Source: Takakia lepidozioides (taxonomy: Eukaryota > Streptophyta > Takakiopsida > Takakiales > Takakiaceae). Taken from it: a stretch of 64,000 nt of DNA. Shown here piece after piece: positions 45,485-57,459 of this stretch. Each line of letters opens with the position of its first letter. The stretch's first letter is position 1. Made by a program: the position numbers and the translations under genes. The stretch spans positions 76,427,053 through 76,491,052 of the forward strand of contig CM060732.1 in the NCBI GenBank assembly GCA_030704615.1, written 5' to 3'. The notes beneath the pieces are model-generated. The model was given only the letters and a program-made list of their open reading frames with translations, had not been told where the DNA came from and searched no databases.

Positions 45485-46828
45485 ACTCTTGGTTTAAAAA
45501 TATGTACGCTCAAAAACTAACAGACTGTACCTCAAAGCTACTGGATATTTCAACGAAACACCTCGAGGCTGTTTTGTACATACCAAGCAGGACAAGAAAC
45601 CAGAGCATTCATCTACTTAGAGATAAAAGTGTACAATACTATCTGCTTGGGTGGAACCCTTAAAGCATCAACCAAAGAATACCTGATGTATTCTTGGCGG
45701 GGAGCTTCGTGGTGTACATTGACACTAAAACCATCACCAGATAGTCCTCCACTTTGTATCATTCCTGACATCACTGTTTTGACCCAAGGAGGGCTTGCCC
45801 AACCCTCAATCAAAATGGGCTCCTTTGTGCGCTTCAGTCTGACGCATCGTGATGCTGGGCTATTCTGTGAACATCACCAATGGGCAGCTGAGGAGCCCTA
45901 ACTTCAACCACAGCCTTGCATAGACCAATCTACAACCATCAAAGCGCTAACTATCTCTCAAATAATAAGGAGACCTGCAGCTAGCTCTGGCTTTCAACCA
46001 AGGTGGGTTCGACCAGGCCTCAAACCAGAGGCAATCAATTACGGGCTTATCTCTGAGGTCTGGTGATCTTGGGCTTGTCTGTGAAAACCATCAGAGTGCA
46101 GCTGAGCAGCCATAGTTTCAACCAGAGCATTGTATAAAGACCAGGCTACATGTACCAAGGCTCCCAGCATCTTTCAAATGAAACCAACTCATGCTCCTAC
46201 TAAAGGAAAAAACACCCTACCATAGCAACAGTAAGATTCAGTGCTGCATCCTTTAACTACGAAGAGCAAAGTTGTCCTCAGTCTAAGCAACTGGAAATAC
46301 CATCCACTCCACAAAACATCTCATGCAGACCTCCCCAACAGGCTCTTTCATCTCCTAAATGCTAATAGTCTCACCTTACCAAACCTGTCGCCCCACCACT
46401 GTGAAGGATCAGAGAAGAGCTTCCCACCAAGCAGTTCCACACTTATTGCTTGGTCTGCATGCAAACACCACTACAACGTAGATCTTCAGCAGCTCTTAAT
46501 TGTCCGAGTCTTATCCATAAATGCTGGCGTAGGCTTCCCATAAAGTAAATACTACATACAGGCCACCTCAAAATTGAGAATTGCACCTGGGAGTTGCCTC
46601 CCTTGGCTACATCATAGCCGGACTCTAGTCTCTCTGTATCCCTGCACCCCTGGCTCTCAAGGACGGTATGGCGGGAAGTGGCAGTGCAATTACAACCACG
46701 TGCGACATTGGGCACTAGAGTAGCAGTTATGTAATCAACAGAGTATTTAGACCAGCCCTGACATCAACATTCATTTCCCTGTAATTAGATTGTCCTTGGC
46801 TGTGCACGGGCTATGAGGAACTGACTTT
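45485..46828. other. Upstream flank of the PPR gene, no recognised gene
   Basis: Two loosely similar blocks of about 130 bp (around 45845-45935 and 46060-46150, sharing gctgggct/cttgggcttgtctgtgaa and cagctgagcagcc-like text) suggest a local duplication. Nothing else was identified. Confidence 0.35.
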
Positions 46829-47565
46829 TCATACTCTGGTGAGTAGCAAGCGTGCACAAGTGACTCTGGGACGTACAGCATAGCAGAGAGCGGACCATGT
46901 GTGCATCTCTCCAAATCGATCCATCAGTGTGATAACCCGCCTCCCACATCCACGAATGAAGTCGGCATACCTTTTCCTCTTGGAACTTGCGGCGGGGAGT
47001 CCCTGGGCTATTTGCAAACCATCATATAACTCTCACCCTGAGATAAAGCTTGGTGGGTATTCTCCCAAACCAGGGTGAGGCGTGGCAGCAAGCAAGCCAT
47101 GTACTCTCTCTCTCTCTCTCTCTCTATAGCAATCAATAGAAACAGGCCGAATCAGGAGTTCCAGAATATACGCAGCACTTGTATGCAAGTATAGGAACTG
47201 ATTCCATCAGAAATGGACGCAGTTCCTACGGAATGGGTTAAGGACAAGATAGAGACTGGAACGCTCCGATGCACAAATGACCAGGAAAAAAACGAACACG
47301 CACATATTTGTATGTCTATACCTTCCTTCGGCTTCGCTGCAGGCTGGGGAAGCATCATTTCCCTCTCTTGCGAGGGTCTGCGGCCCCGCGTTGCCGAGCT
47401 GGATGCCCCTTTCAACTCCACCGCCCGTCCCGTTAACTTGCCGACTGATGTAAGGACTCTCGGCCACTCCATGTCAGATGAAGACATGGCCTTGGCCACT
47501 GCCTGCGCTCTCATGACAGCACCGGAGCACGCAGCTTCCGTCCTTCCGAGCGCACACACTGCCAT
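46829..47565 (-). CDS. Tentative two-exon gene, unknown function
   Basis: Exon 1 47322-47565 starts MAVCALGRTEAACSGAVMRA and ends LPQPAAKPKE at donor gaag|gtatag. Exon 2 46829-47007 begins after acceptor gcaaatag and reads AQGLPAASSKRKRYADFIRG, CGRRVITLMDRFGEMH, to a stop. The phases match (1 + 2 bases). That gives about 140 residues, basic in the second exon. No domain recognised. An opposite-strand frame at 47213-47938 overlaps exon 1 and is the alternative; I favour the minus strand because of the matching splice signals. Confidence 0.3.
47102..47127. repeat. (CT)n microsatellite
   Basis: About twelve uninterrupted CT units ending in TATA, within the intron of the tentative two-exon gene. 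Confidence 0.9.
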
Positions 47566-47916
47566 TACCCCTCAATATAAGAGAAAGAATCCAATTTCTA
47601 GCGGCCTACGTCTAAGAATTACACCACCGCATGCTTGCTTTGGACATCGCCCTCACCCACCTCATCACAAGAGAGCCTTCCTCAATTTCGGTTACTTCTT
47701 TACTGGCTTTGTCCCTTCAGGCCAGAGACTTTGCATCATGTTGAGAAAATGTGGTCAACGGACCTTACACCGTGTCAAGAAAAAGATTGGTCTAAGAAAG
47801 CTTTCAAGTATAACCCGTGGCAGCTTGTCAAAATTGGTGCTTCAAGCAGCAAAGGAGGGCTGGACAGAGCCTCTCGCGGTTTGCAGCTTGTTAAGAAATT
47901 CTAGCTACGACCAAAG

Positions 47917-48160
47917 GTCGGAAGCTAGTTTACCGTAGAGCAGGAATAGGGTGCCTTAGTGCCACGTTTTCGTCGCCATGTCATCATCGCCGCGTTTCGT
48001 AGACACGTCATCGTAGCCATGTCGTCGTCATCAGGCCGGAAGCTAGTTTAGCATAGAGCAGGAATAGGGTGCCTTAGTGCCACATCATCATTGCCTCATC
48101 ATCGTTACCATGTCGTCATCGCCACGTTTCGTAGACACGCCATCGTAGCCATGTCATCGT
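47917..48160 (+). repeat. Tandem duplication of about 117 bp
   Basis: The text ggaagctagttta, tagagcaggaatagggtgcc, ttagtgccac and gtttcgtagacacg, catcgtagccatgtc occurs twice head to tail, the second copy slightly longer. Internal catcgtcgcc-like trinucleotide-rich segments vary between copies. Confidence 0.8.
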
Positions 48161-48329
48161 CGTCGTCAAAGTTTGTATATCTGCCCGGACTGCCCGCCCA
48201 AAAAACTCCAAAGCGCCAAGTGTTTTTGGAGCATGCCCGGACTGCCCGGTTCTTGAACCGTAGGAGCTCTGCGTTTTCCGCCATCGTTCACCTTGCAAGC
48301 TGCAAGCTCTCAACTGTCTCGCTACTCAA

Positions 48330-48510
48330 TGCAAACCGTGGCTCTTTGATCAAGTGGAATATGTTGGCAGGATTTACCAAGCATGGGATGCTTTGGAGAC
48401 CTATGAGCAATTGATGTGTGACGGGGTGAAGCCCAACCACATCACGTTTGTTTATGTTTGCAATGCGTGTGCAAGCCTGGGAGCCCTGGAAAAGGGGAAA
48501 GAGGTCGGAT
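48330..48510 (+). pseudogene. PPR fragment with frameshift
   Basis: LIKWNMLAGFTKHGM is one PPR motif end. The next, after a one-base shift, is YEQLMCDGVKPNHITFVYV, then CNACASLGALEKGKEV. It resembles the intact PPR gene at 43.8 kb and the fragment at the window start. Only about 1.7 repeats remain. Confidence 0.7.
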
Positions 48511-49814
48511 TTTCAAGCACAAACGTCTATCTTGGAGCACGGAGCAGAGCTGGCAGGAGTTTTTTAAACATCATTCACGATGGTGGGACAACCGCAAACA
48601 TAAGGTGATTTTTTCTGAATGTACCATGTGAAGAAGTTTTTCCATCGTGCAAATGTGGGCTTTTGTTTTCCTGTTAGTACCATGATTTTGTATAATTCCT
48701 GATGTTTACAAGGTTCTTGGGAGAGTAGCAGGCCGTGTTTCAATCTATGCCTGCTCAGCTGCACCGTGGTGGTTCTTACAGACCAACTTCGACATTACCT
48801 GACTACAGACACAAACAGCACACACAACTGGTCTTTTTGGGTTGATGGTCGGTCAAATCCTCCATGGGTCATGACACAAGGTCAAGGACAATGTGGTGAG
48901 GGCATCTTCTTCTTCGACCTATTTCAGCCTGTTTTGCCCTCTCATTAGACTCGTCCCTGAGATGCATATTGAATTCTTCAAGTTAGCTCGTCGGGTGGAT
49001 CTGTGGTGGTTTGGAGTGACTTTGATAAGTTACCGCCGATGTGGCAGCAGGAAAGTATCAAATTTAAGCAGATAACAAAGACGAGGAAAAGCTCTGGAAT
49101 GAATATGTTTCTGACCGCAGTCAAGGGTGGAACAATCGAGGCAAAAATGTGAATGCATGTTGGAAACGCAGGTCAACATATGAACTAATGTGATAATTAG
49201 GGTTGCGGTGTTTGCTAGAACAAATCTAGGCTTAGCCCGTTCTCTGATTGCACTAATAATCAGAAAATAAAACAATGCATTCTTCTCGCGCCAGCGTTTT
49301 GTCGATGCCTAAAGACAAGGAGCCTTTCTTCACTGTAAAGTAAACCTACGGCCAAAAAATATATATATATATATATATATATATTTGCCGCAGGTGGGTG
49401 TTTGTTCTCCGGCCATAGCCAATAACATGTCACGTCCAGAATTCTTCTTAAATTTTCAAACTTTCGGGGCCATCATTCTTCAGACTACTTCAAGGGGTTT
49501 TACCTTCTCTTTTAATCACCCGTGAGGTAGCCCCACCCCGTTAGTCTGTGGTCCACAACCCAGGTTTCTCCAAAGCACTATCTCGGATCTAAGATAGATT
49601 GGTATAAATCAATAAAAAGGGGGCTCTCCGCGCCTCAGGGCAGAGGGCGCAGCAAAATATATGGTTTTTCAAATATTTTAAAAAATATCGTAGGTCCGGC
49701 CAAGCCAGAATAAGCCTCATATTGTGAAGAAGCCGGGGGTGTCTGGAGAATAAAGTGACGAGAAGAAAACCGAACAGAAAGATTTTGTCTCCGCTCCGCA
49801 CTTCGTTCCTCCAA
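48511..49814. other. No recognised gene; (AT)n run at 49350-49385
   Basis: A short TA microsatellite of about 16 units is present. A piece near 48890-48960 (gcatcttcttcttcgacc, cagcctgttttgccctctc) loosely matches 49922-49975, a possible diverged duplication. No gene could be supported. Confidence 0.4.
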
Positions 49815-49882
49815 GCTCACTTGGTGAAAATGGTAAACACGACAGACTTAAAATCTGTTCCTATGGGTTATCGGTTCAAGTG
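49815..49882 (+). tRNA. Truncated tRNA-Leu(UAA)-like sequence
   Basis: TTGGTGAAAATGGTAAACAC resembles the D-arm region of bacterial or plastid type tRNA-Leu. CAGACTTAAAATCTG forms an anticodon stem with loop CTTAAAA (anticodon TAA). A longer variable arm and TATCGGTTCAAG (T arm 5' strand and loop) follow. The 3' T stem and acceptor strand are replaced by tgcagcagcgacacaattga, sequence shared with 24.7 kb. I infer a piece of organelle-type tRNA, broken at its 3' end and not functional. Confidence 0.5.
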
Positions 49883-50249
49883 CAGCAGCGACACAATTGA
49901 TAAAATCAGGCACTGCTACTCAAGGCACCTTCTTCAACACATTTCACCCTGTTTTCCCCTCTTATCAGAATCGGCCCTAAATTGTTCTTGGTCTATGGAT
50001 TGGTGAAATACAGTCACCAAGTCTACACGGCTATGCTCAGTTTATGGGTTCAAAATGAATCTGTGTTCGTTGTTTGATTGGCGGGATCTATGGCCACAAG
50101 GTTACGACAAACTAGTCTTCTTAGTACATCTATTTTGTTCTTCCTTCTTTTTTTGGTCTATTTTCCTCTTTGTTTTTCTTTGCTTTGTTGTTTATTTCGG
50201 GTGTCTTTTTTTTTTGAAAATCCTCTAATCGTACATCAGATCTTTGCAC

Positions 50250-50441
50250 TTCATGCAAGTGGTGTCGTGGTTAGGTGTTGTCCCAAACAAGGAAGGTCAG
50301 CTGCAACAGTTGTTCGCTAATGATAACTACAGTCATTTGGTGAATCTATTCAAAGAAGCGGCAAACGAGGTTCTCGCTCACCCAGCTTGTCTCAACAGCT
50401 CCGCATACATCTCCATAGCAAAACAAGGAGAGGTTGCAGGT
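50250..50441 (+). pseudogene. Unrecognised exon-like open frame
   Basis: VVSWLGVVPNKEGQLQQLFA, NDNYSHLVNLFKEAANEVLA and HPACLNSSAYISIAKQGEVA form a coherent helical segment ending at a splice-donor-like gcag|gtgggt. A pyrimidine-rich stretch with ttgcacttcatgcaag lies upstream. Family not recognised; the presumed next exon would be displaced by R4, inserted 40 bp downstream. Confidence 0.35.
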
Positions 50442-50481
50442 GGGTCTTTTTTGTTATCTGGATGGATGATGAGACTCATAG

Positions 50482-51145
50482 TGTCGCGCACCTCATTTCG
50501 GTAAGCTCCCCTTCAGGTCATAGTTGCTAGCTTGATGCGCGCGCCTAACTCCCAACCTGGCCGCCGGACCAACTTGGAGCTTCGGCTGCTCACCGGGGCA
50601 TAACGGTCCCCCTTTGAACTCCCAAAGAACCCTCCACCGATTTGGAACCAGCGGGAATTCCCTTTGGTAGTTGGCAGTCCGGAACAGCTCCCCACTCTTT
50701 GGTCGCTTTCCGGCTCGCTCGCTTACTCACTAGTTTTTGGTCACCAACGGGCTTGCACCGTTCTCGGGGGTACTACTCCCTATATATACTTCTGTAGCTG
50801 TCCGCGGGGGTTTCACAACCAACCATGCCATTTTATGGCGAACCACCATGAAAACCCTCGACTCCCGGTGATGAGTCGCGGTGAGTCTTGGCCCACTCAC
50901 CACGGCCCCTATGGACCGTGATGAGTCCCAAGACTCCCCACGACTCCCACCACAAGGTCTCCGCCCCCATGGTGAGTCCTATGCCACCCCCACTAAGTCC
51001 CGCTAAGCTACCACCCCCTTGTGGAGCCACCCCCACCGCAACCCGGTGTGCGGGGCTCCACCTAGTGAGCGCCTCCGCCTCCTTGAGTGCCTTGGGCACT
51101 CAAGGGTGCTTCAGTCCCCCATACCTATCGCTGCCGCTGCCCCCA
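50482..51145 (-). repeat. R4 3' LTR (portion shared with the 5' LTR)
   Basis: Colinear with 56659-57323. Beyond 51145 the inner (U3) edge no longer matches the other LTR: ccaacagggagtcgatgtc here against acacaggggcagcccctc. The true inner boundary is therefore uncertain. A candidate TGTGGGG start on the minus strand lies near 51276. Confidence 0.85.
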
Positions 51146-51986
51146 CCAACAGGGAGTCGATGTCCTCATCGACTTGTCCATTTTGTAGAAACGAACATCC
51201 AAGTTGTGGCGTCCCACATCAAGGAGTTTGTTTCCGTACCTTGGCGTCCCATGGCAAAGAACCAAACCCCACACTTGACTCTACTCTCCACTAGCTAGTT
51301 CGGCCGACTTCCTCCAAGTCCCGGCCAGGGGTGGAGCCTCTCAAGCTCCTCCCAGTGCACTCTTCTTGGCCTTCTTCAAGGTCAAGGAACGATCCTCCCC
51401 GAGGATCGAGTCGCCTTACTGCAACAACATTGCTTGCGATCGCTCCTGATGTCGCTTTTGGCATCACTTTGCGCAAGGGTTCACCTCGAACCCCCTTTGA
51501 CTAGGAAGATAACCTTGAACCAACCGTGCGCCCCAATCACTACAATTGGGTCCGTCTTGGAATGCTGGCATGAGGTACGGGAACACGTCGAAGCCGCACT
51601 ATGACTTCGTCCCGAGGCTACACGATTATAGTACGTGAACGGAAGCACATAGCTTCCGCGTTAGCCCGCACTACAAGGCAACCACCTCGGTAGCGCAGTT
51701 ATAGTACGCGCACGCGCCAGGTGCGCACTAGCACGTGAACTCCCAAAGAAGGCGCATGTTTCCTTGCCCCTTGGATGGGAGTCACCCGATTTCGGCACTG
51801 CGCAAACACACGATTAACCCAATTTACCTCTCCCACTTTTGTAAGCTAGCATGCATTCTACACACTAGCCAACCACACCATGCATCACCATTCCAAACAA
51901 AATAGGACACACAACATTTGGAACCCATTTCCTTTATAACAAATTTTTGTACAATACAAGTTTTTGCAACCGAATTCCTGAGCTAG
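51146..51986 (-). other. R4 3' non-coding region
   Basis: About 840 bp between the end of the integrase frame and the LTR. No conserved frame. It contains a purine-rich run read on the minus strand (gtggagagtagagtcaag) near 51277-51295, a candidate polypurine tract. Confidence 0.5.
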
Positions 51987-53399
51987 CTAAGCCGGACTAA
52001 GCATGCATTTCCTCCCCCACGCTCCAAGGTTGATGTCCCCATCAACGCTTCTTCCGCTTTTGAGGTCGCCCTTCGAAAACTGCAACCGCCTCGGATGCGT
52101 TTCCCATTTCTGAGGCACGCACCCAAGATGCCTCCACATGATGATAGCCCTTCCATTTGACGAGTACTCCGTTTCTCGGTTCTTGAACCTCCTCGACTTA
52201 AGTACTGCCTCCACCTCGTACTCAGGTTCATTTTCATGATCCAACAGCACAGGTGGCGGACGCAACACTTGATGCCGATTCGGACGCGCTTCATCTTTGA
52301 AGTAAGGCTTCAAAAGAGAGACGTGAAATACTGGATGCACCTTGCTGTTTGTCGGTAGCTCCAATTCATACACATCCTCATTCATAACCTTCCGGATGCG
52401 AAAGGGTCCCGCATACGGAGGTACGAATTTTGGACTCACTTCCGGAGGTAGTCGGAAATTCTTGATGTTCAAACAGACCTCCGTGCCTGTCTCAAACTTC
52501 ACTTCCCTCCGCTTCCGATTCGCCTGCCTTTCATACCGTTTCCTCGCTTTGGCAATGTTGTACTTTGCGAGCTTCAACAAACGCTCGCGTTCTTCCAGTA
52601 CCGCCGCTACTGCCGGTTCCTCAACGTCCTGGGCGGCCCAACTTGTCGGCACCAGAGGTGCTTTTCCATAGACCAATACGAAAGGGGAAACTCCCGTTGC
52701 GGAGTGTTCTGTGTTATTATAACAGAACTCTACCACGTCTAAGTGTTCCACCCAGTCTGATTGGTCCGCCGACACGTAATTCCGCAAGATCTGCTTCACT
52801 ACGGAATTCACTCTTTCCGTTTGGCCGTCGGTCGTAGGTCGGAAGGCGGTGCTCATCTTCAGCCTCGTCCCCATCTTCTTCCAAAGTGTCCTCCAAAATT
52901 TACTCGTAAACTTTGGATCGCGGTCCGAGACAATATCCTTCGGGACTCCATGATGTTTTAAGACGTGGGCGAAGTAAAGTCGTCCTGTCTCTTGCGCCGT
53001 TGCCGTCTCCTTGGTGAGGATGAAATGGCCCATTTTACTGAACCTATCCACCACCACCATGATTGCATCGAATCCTTTTGACAGCGGCATAGCAGTCATG
53101 AAATCCATCGAGACGCTTTCCCAAGTCCCCTCTGGAATCGGCAAGGGTTGTAACAGCCCCGCTTGCTTTTTGTACTCGCTCCGGTTTTGTTGGCATGTGG
53201 TGCATGTCTTGACATACTCCTCTGCCTCCTCCCTCAGTTTGGGCCAGAAATACTCTTTCTTCAAGAGTGTCGCAGTGCGCTTGGCTCCGCCGTGGCCCGC
53301 AAGCGGGCTATCATGGCATTCTCTCAAGAGACTATCTCTGATCCCTCCCTTCGGCACGTAGAGACGCTTTTGCTTATACCGAAGCAGTCCATTTTGCAA
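51987..53399 (-). pseudogene. R4 integrase with chromodomain
   Basis: HHCC zinc finger (HDSPLAGHGGAKRT, CTTCQQNRSEY). Core with SMDFMTAMPL, SDRDPKFTSKFW and TDGQTERVNSVV giving the D, D, E triad. GPY module (FVPPYAGPFRIRKVMNEDVY) and PVFHVSLLKPY. The chromodomain starts EPEYEVEAVLKSR and continues in another frame as VLVKWKGYHHVEASWV, so a frameshift near 52195 splits it. The frame also differs from the upstream pol frame (shift near 53390). Otherwise complete. Confidence 0.92.
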
Positions 53400-55261
53400 G
53401 TGGAATTGCGATTTAACCCCCTCCTCAAGTCCTGCATCACGGACTTCGCCAGCTCATCCTTCTGGCAAGCCTTCCGGATCTTCCTTTGGAGCGCCGTCTC
53501 GCCCCTGTACACCAACAGGAGCTGCTGTTTTCTACTTAAAGCATCGGCCACCACATTGTCACGTCCCGGTTTGTATTGGATATCCACGTCAAACACCGCC
53601 AAAGTATCTTGCCACCTAAGTTGTTTTGGGGACAACTTGGGCTGCGTGGCAAAATACTTCACCGTAACATTGTCCATGAACACCTTCATTGGGTTGGAAC
53701 CAACATAGTGGCGCCAAAGCTCAAGACAGTGCACCACCGCCTTCATCTCTTTCTTGTGCGTCGGCCACCGTCGCTCCACTTCGTTCAGTTTCTTACTTTC
53801 GTAAGCCACTGGACGTTCATCTTGCATCAGTACACCCCCAATCGCAAAGTCCGACGCATCTGTATGAATATCGAACGGCCGATCAAACTCTGGGATTTTC
53901 AAAACTGGAGCTTCCGCCATCCGCTGCTTCAATCCAGCAAAAGCTTGGCCACACAAGGTGTTCCATACCCAGACTTTGGATTTACACAGAAGGTCTGACA
54001 ACGGCCCCGCGATCTTGGCGAAATTTCTCACATACTTCCGGTAATAGGAGGCGAGTCCTAGGAAGGATCGCACTCCCGGGACCGAAGTCGGAGGCTCCCA
54101 GTCCAAGATCGCCCTCACCTTTCTGTCATCCATTTTGATCCCATCCTGTGTAATCACATGCCCCAGGAACTCCACTTTTGTGACCCCGAATTCGCACTTT
54201 GAAGCTTTGGCATACAGCTTCCCTTCCCGCAATTTCTGGAACACCCTTTTGAGGTGCTCCAGATGCTCCTCCTTTGTTTTCGAATACACCAAGATGTCGT
54301 CGATGTACACGATCACAAAGTCATCCAACCACTCCTGGAAAAGGCTGTTCATCAGCGTGCTAAAGGTCGCGGGTGCATTGGTGAGCCCAAAAGGCATCAC
54401 CAAGAACTCATATGAACCATACCTTGTCCTGCACGCGGTCTTCTCCTCATCTCCTTCCGCCACTCGAATTTGATGATAGCCGGAGCGCAGATCGATCCGG
54501 CTGAAATACTTCGCTCCTGCCAACCGATCGAAAAGGTCGTCGATCCTTGGCAAAAGATACCGGTTTTTGATAGTCACCTTATTCAAAGCCCTGTAATCGA
54601 CACACATCCGCAGCGTCCCATCCTTCTTGTCTGCGAATAGCACCGGGGCTCCGTAAGGTGACTTACTTGGCCGGATGTACCCCTTTGACATTAGATCTTT
54701 GAGCTGAGTCTTCAGCTCGACCAACTCTCTATGGCTCAACCGGTAGGGCGCCTTGGCAGGCGGTTCCGATCCCGGTATCACCTCAATCTTGTGGTCAACT
54801 CCTCTTCGCGGTGGCAAGCTGCTTGGTAAATCCTCCGGCATCACATCCTGGTATCTCTCCAAAATCCCCTTGATCCAATCTGGGCTCGGCTCCCCATCGC
54901 CTTCTCCCTTCACTTCTCTAATGTAAAGCAAAAACTGGGGCTCATGTGCCTCCTCCACGGCCCACTCCCTTGCTGACAGAAGGTTTATTCGCCCTCCCAC
55001 GGGTTTGGGCGTTTCCAACACTCGTAAGACTTCGCCACCATCCCCACATGGTAGCGTGACTACTCTTTTGCGGCCATCTATGACCGCTCCGGATTTGCTC
55101 AAAAAGGTCATCCCCAAAATGAGATCCACTCCATCGATCTTGCAAATGGTGAAGTTCTCACGTCCTTCCCATTTCCCCAGTTGAAGAGGGACATCGAACG
55201 CCAACCTCGTCGCCAATTGCGGTTCTCCTTTGGCAGAACGCACCTCAATAGAGGCCCCCAC
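53324..55261 (-). pseudogene. R4 protease C-terminus, reverse transcriptase and RNase H
   Basis: 645 uninterrupted codons. The protease tail is [22 protein letters not shown] has [48 protein letters not shown] and [12 protein letters not shown]. Connection: [20 protein letters not shown]. RNase [36 protein letters not shown] and [15 protein letters not shown]. The start is not an ATG; this frame continues the gag frame after a shift inside the protease. All catalytic Asp residues of RT and the first RNase H Asp are intact. Confidence 0.93.
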
Positions 55262-55262
55262 G

Positions 55263-56603
55263 TCACTTGTTGGGAGTCCCAGTTTTTTGTGCCGTTGCCG
55301 GTGTCATGAAGGAGTGCGACATTCCTGTGTCCACCAACAATGATACGTTAGTTCCGGATATTATCCCATCCACGAACAATAACTGACTCCCTTTACGTAA
55401 GGCGCCAGTTTCCTGATACAGTTCACAAGAAAATTTGCCTACCTTGCAAGTCCTGGCGACCACCACTTCCACCAAGCGACTGAAGGTATCTTCCGACAGC
55501 TCTGTGGTCGCCCGAGTCATGTTCAATTTCTGGGGCTTCGTGCACTTCTTGGCCATGTGCCCGGACTCCCCGCAATTGAAACACATTCCATCAAATGTCG
55601 TCTTCTGTCTGCCATAGGCCGCTCCACCCGCTTTTCCTTTTGAAGCACCGGGTGCCGCCTTGACTTGTGAAGGCCCTCCCTTCGATTTCCACGTGCCATT
55701 GTCGCCACGTGGCCTATCCCACTTCTTTTCCGGTCGGAAGGCGTCACCTTCCCGCCGGGTCTTCTTGTGGTTCAGCTCCGTACGGCCTTGTCTTTCACCC
55801 CTAGGGACATCCGAGAAACATTCAGCCCTCTCAATTGCCTCGTTCAAAGTCTTAGGTGGCTTCTCCTCCAACTTCCGCCTAGCCCATGGGGCCAGTCCCA
55901 CCACAAAGTTGAAGACCATTTCTGGTTCTGCCATGTCCGCGACTTCGAGCAACAGCACATTGAAAGCCTGGACATATCCCCGAATGTCATCTGTTTGCTT
56001 CAAATTCCTCATCTTGTCCCGGGCAAGCCAGGACGCGTTGAAGGGCACAAACTGCCTTTTCATCAATTCCTTGAACCCACTCCAATTCAAGGTTTCCGGG
56101 CTTGGACCTCGGTCGTGAATGCGTTTCTGCCACCATTGTTGAGCATAGCCCCTTAAATAGGTGGGAGCCACTTCCACCCGGTCCTCGTCACTCAACTTGG
56201 CCGCCCGGAAGTACTGCTCTAGCTCCAGGAGCCAGGTGTTGAGTGCCTTCCGATTTCGGACGCCCTCGAAGGTGCCGGGTTCCTTAGGCTTCACCTTAAA
56301 TTTTGCCTTAGTGGAAGTGGCATTAGCCGCCTTCAACACGTCTTTCAACGTCCCGCCAAATTGCGCCAACAACCCTTCCCAAAAGGCTGCCGGCATGGGA
56401 GGCATCTGTTGGTCGGTCGGAGCTCTCAGGGATTCCTCAGGGTCCGACTCCTCAAATTCCTCCCGCTCTTGAGCGGCCTCGTTTTCGGAGACATGCATCG
56501 CTTCCTCAAACGGCCGCCTCGGTGACACGTCGCCCCCATCGGGCTCACCAGGATCATCATCTTTTGGGCCGTTCCGCTTTCGCTTTGGCTTGCCCGACCC
56601 CAT
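55263..56603 (-). CDS. R4 gag and start of protease
   Basis: From ATG 56603 ([12 protein letters not shown]). The capsid region includes [34 protein letters not shown] and [16 protein letters not shown], followed by a zinc knuckle [14 protein letters not shown]. The frame continues into the protease active site [15 protein letters not shown], then stops after GTPNK. The protease resumes one frame over at 55261. Gag length (about 400 residues) suits chromoviruses. The in-frame open region extends upstream to 56657 without an ATG. Confidence 0.92.
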   Translation of the reverse strand: MGSGKPKRKRNGPKDDDPGEPDGGDVSPRRPFEEAMHVSENEAAQEREEFEESDPEESLRAPTDQQMPPMPAAFWEGLLAQFGGTLKDVLKAANATSTKAKFKVKPKEPGTFEGVRNRKALNTWLLELEQYFRAAKLSDEDRVEVAPTYLRGYAQQWWQKRIHDRGPSPETLNWSGFKELMKRQFVPFNASWLARDKMRNLKQTDDIRGYVQAFNVLLLEVADMAEPEMVFNFVVGLAPWARRKLEEKPPKTLNEAIERAECFSDVPRGERQGRTELNHKKTRREGDAFRPEKKWDRPRGDNGTWKSKGGPSQVKAAPGASKGKAGGAAYGRQKTTFDGMCFNCGESGHMAKKCTKPQKLNMTRATTELSEDTFSRLVEVVVARTCKVGKFSCELYQETGALRKGSQLLFVDGIISGTNVSLLVDTGMSHSFMTPATAQKTGTPNK

Positions 56604-56643
56604 GATGAGGCCAATCCCAAGGACGATCACGTACTGAACTCTA

Positions 56644-56658
56644 AGCTCTGACACCAAG
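56644..56658 (-). other. R4 primer binding site
   Basis: Immediately inside the 5' LTR the minus strand reads CTTGGTGTCAGAGCTTAG, one base from the usual TGGTATCAGAGC complement of initiator tRNA-Met. Confidence 0.75.
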
Positions 56659-57384
56659 TGTCGCGCACCTCACTTCGGTAAGCTCCCCTTCAGGTCATAG
56701 TTGCTAGCTTGATGCGCGCGCCTAACTCCCAACCTGGCCGCCGGACCAACTTGGAGCTTCGGCTGCTCACCGGGGCATAACGGTCCCCCTTTGAACTCCC
56801 AAAGAACCCTCCACCGATTTGGAACCAGCGGGAATTCCCTTTGGTAGTTGGCAGTCCGGAACAGCTCCCCACTCTTTGGTCGCTTTCCGGCTCGCTCGCT
56901 TACTCACTAGTTTTTGGTCACCAACGGGCTTGCACCGTTCTCGGGGATACTACTCCCTATATATACTTCTGTAGCTGTCCGCGGGGGTTTCACAACCAGC
57001 CATGCCATTTTATGGCGAACCACCACGAAAACCCTCGACTCCCGGTGATGAGTCGCGGTGAGTCTTGGCCCACTCACCACGGCCCCTATGGACCGTGATG
57101 AGTCCCAAGACTCCCCACGACTCCCACCACGAGGTCTCCGCCCCCATGGTGAGTCCTATGCCACCCCCACTAAGTCCCGCTAAGCTACCACCCCCCCTTG
57201 TGGAGCCACCCCCACCGCAGCCCGGTGTGCGGGGCTCCACCTAGTGAGCGCCTCCGCCTCCTTGAGTGCCTTGGGCACTCAAGGGTGCTTCAGCCCCCCA
57301 TACCTATCGCTGCCGCTGCCCCCAACACAGGGGCAGCCCCTCATGTGTCCCGACCCCCTGCCCTCAAGGCAAAGGGCCGTGACA
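56659..57384 (-). repeat. R4 5' LTR
   Basis: 726 bp. Minus-strand start TGTCACGGCCC and end GCGCGACA, followed outward by the duplication catag at 57385-57389. A TATATATA box lies near 56958-56965. Confidence 0.92.
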
Positions 57385-57459
57385 CATAGGCTAATGAAAG
57401 GAAAGGGACGGAACTTTACAATGTCCACATGAAGCTTAAAAACACACATATATTCTGTT

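Larger units (their letters stand above)
50482..57384 (-). mobile_element. R4, nearly intact chromovirus (Ty3/gypsy)
   Basis: A perfect 5-bp duplication catag (50477-50481, 57385-57389) flanks it. On the minus strand the 5' LTR is 56659-57384 and the 3' LTR starts within about 51145-51280 and ends at 50482. The shared LTR stretch (664 bp) differs at about ten sites, mostly transitions, so the insertion is fairly young. Gag, protease, RT, RNase H, integrase and chromodomain are present with a few frameshifts only. Confidence 0.95.

Noticed and set aside
47213-47938. 241-codon plus-strand open frame
   Set aside because: Low-complexity content with no recognisable domain, and it overlaps a minus-strand exon model with matching splice phases. 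Neither is strong.
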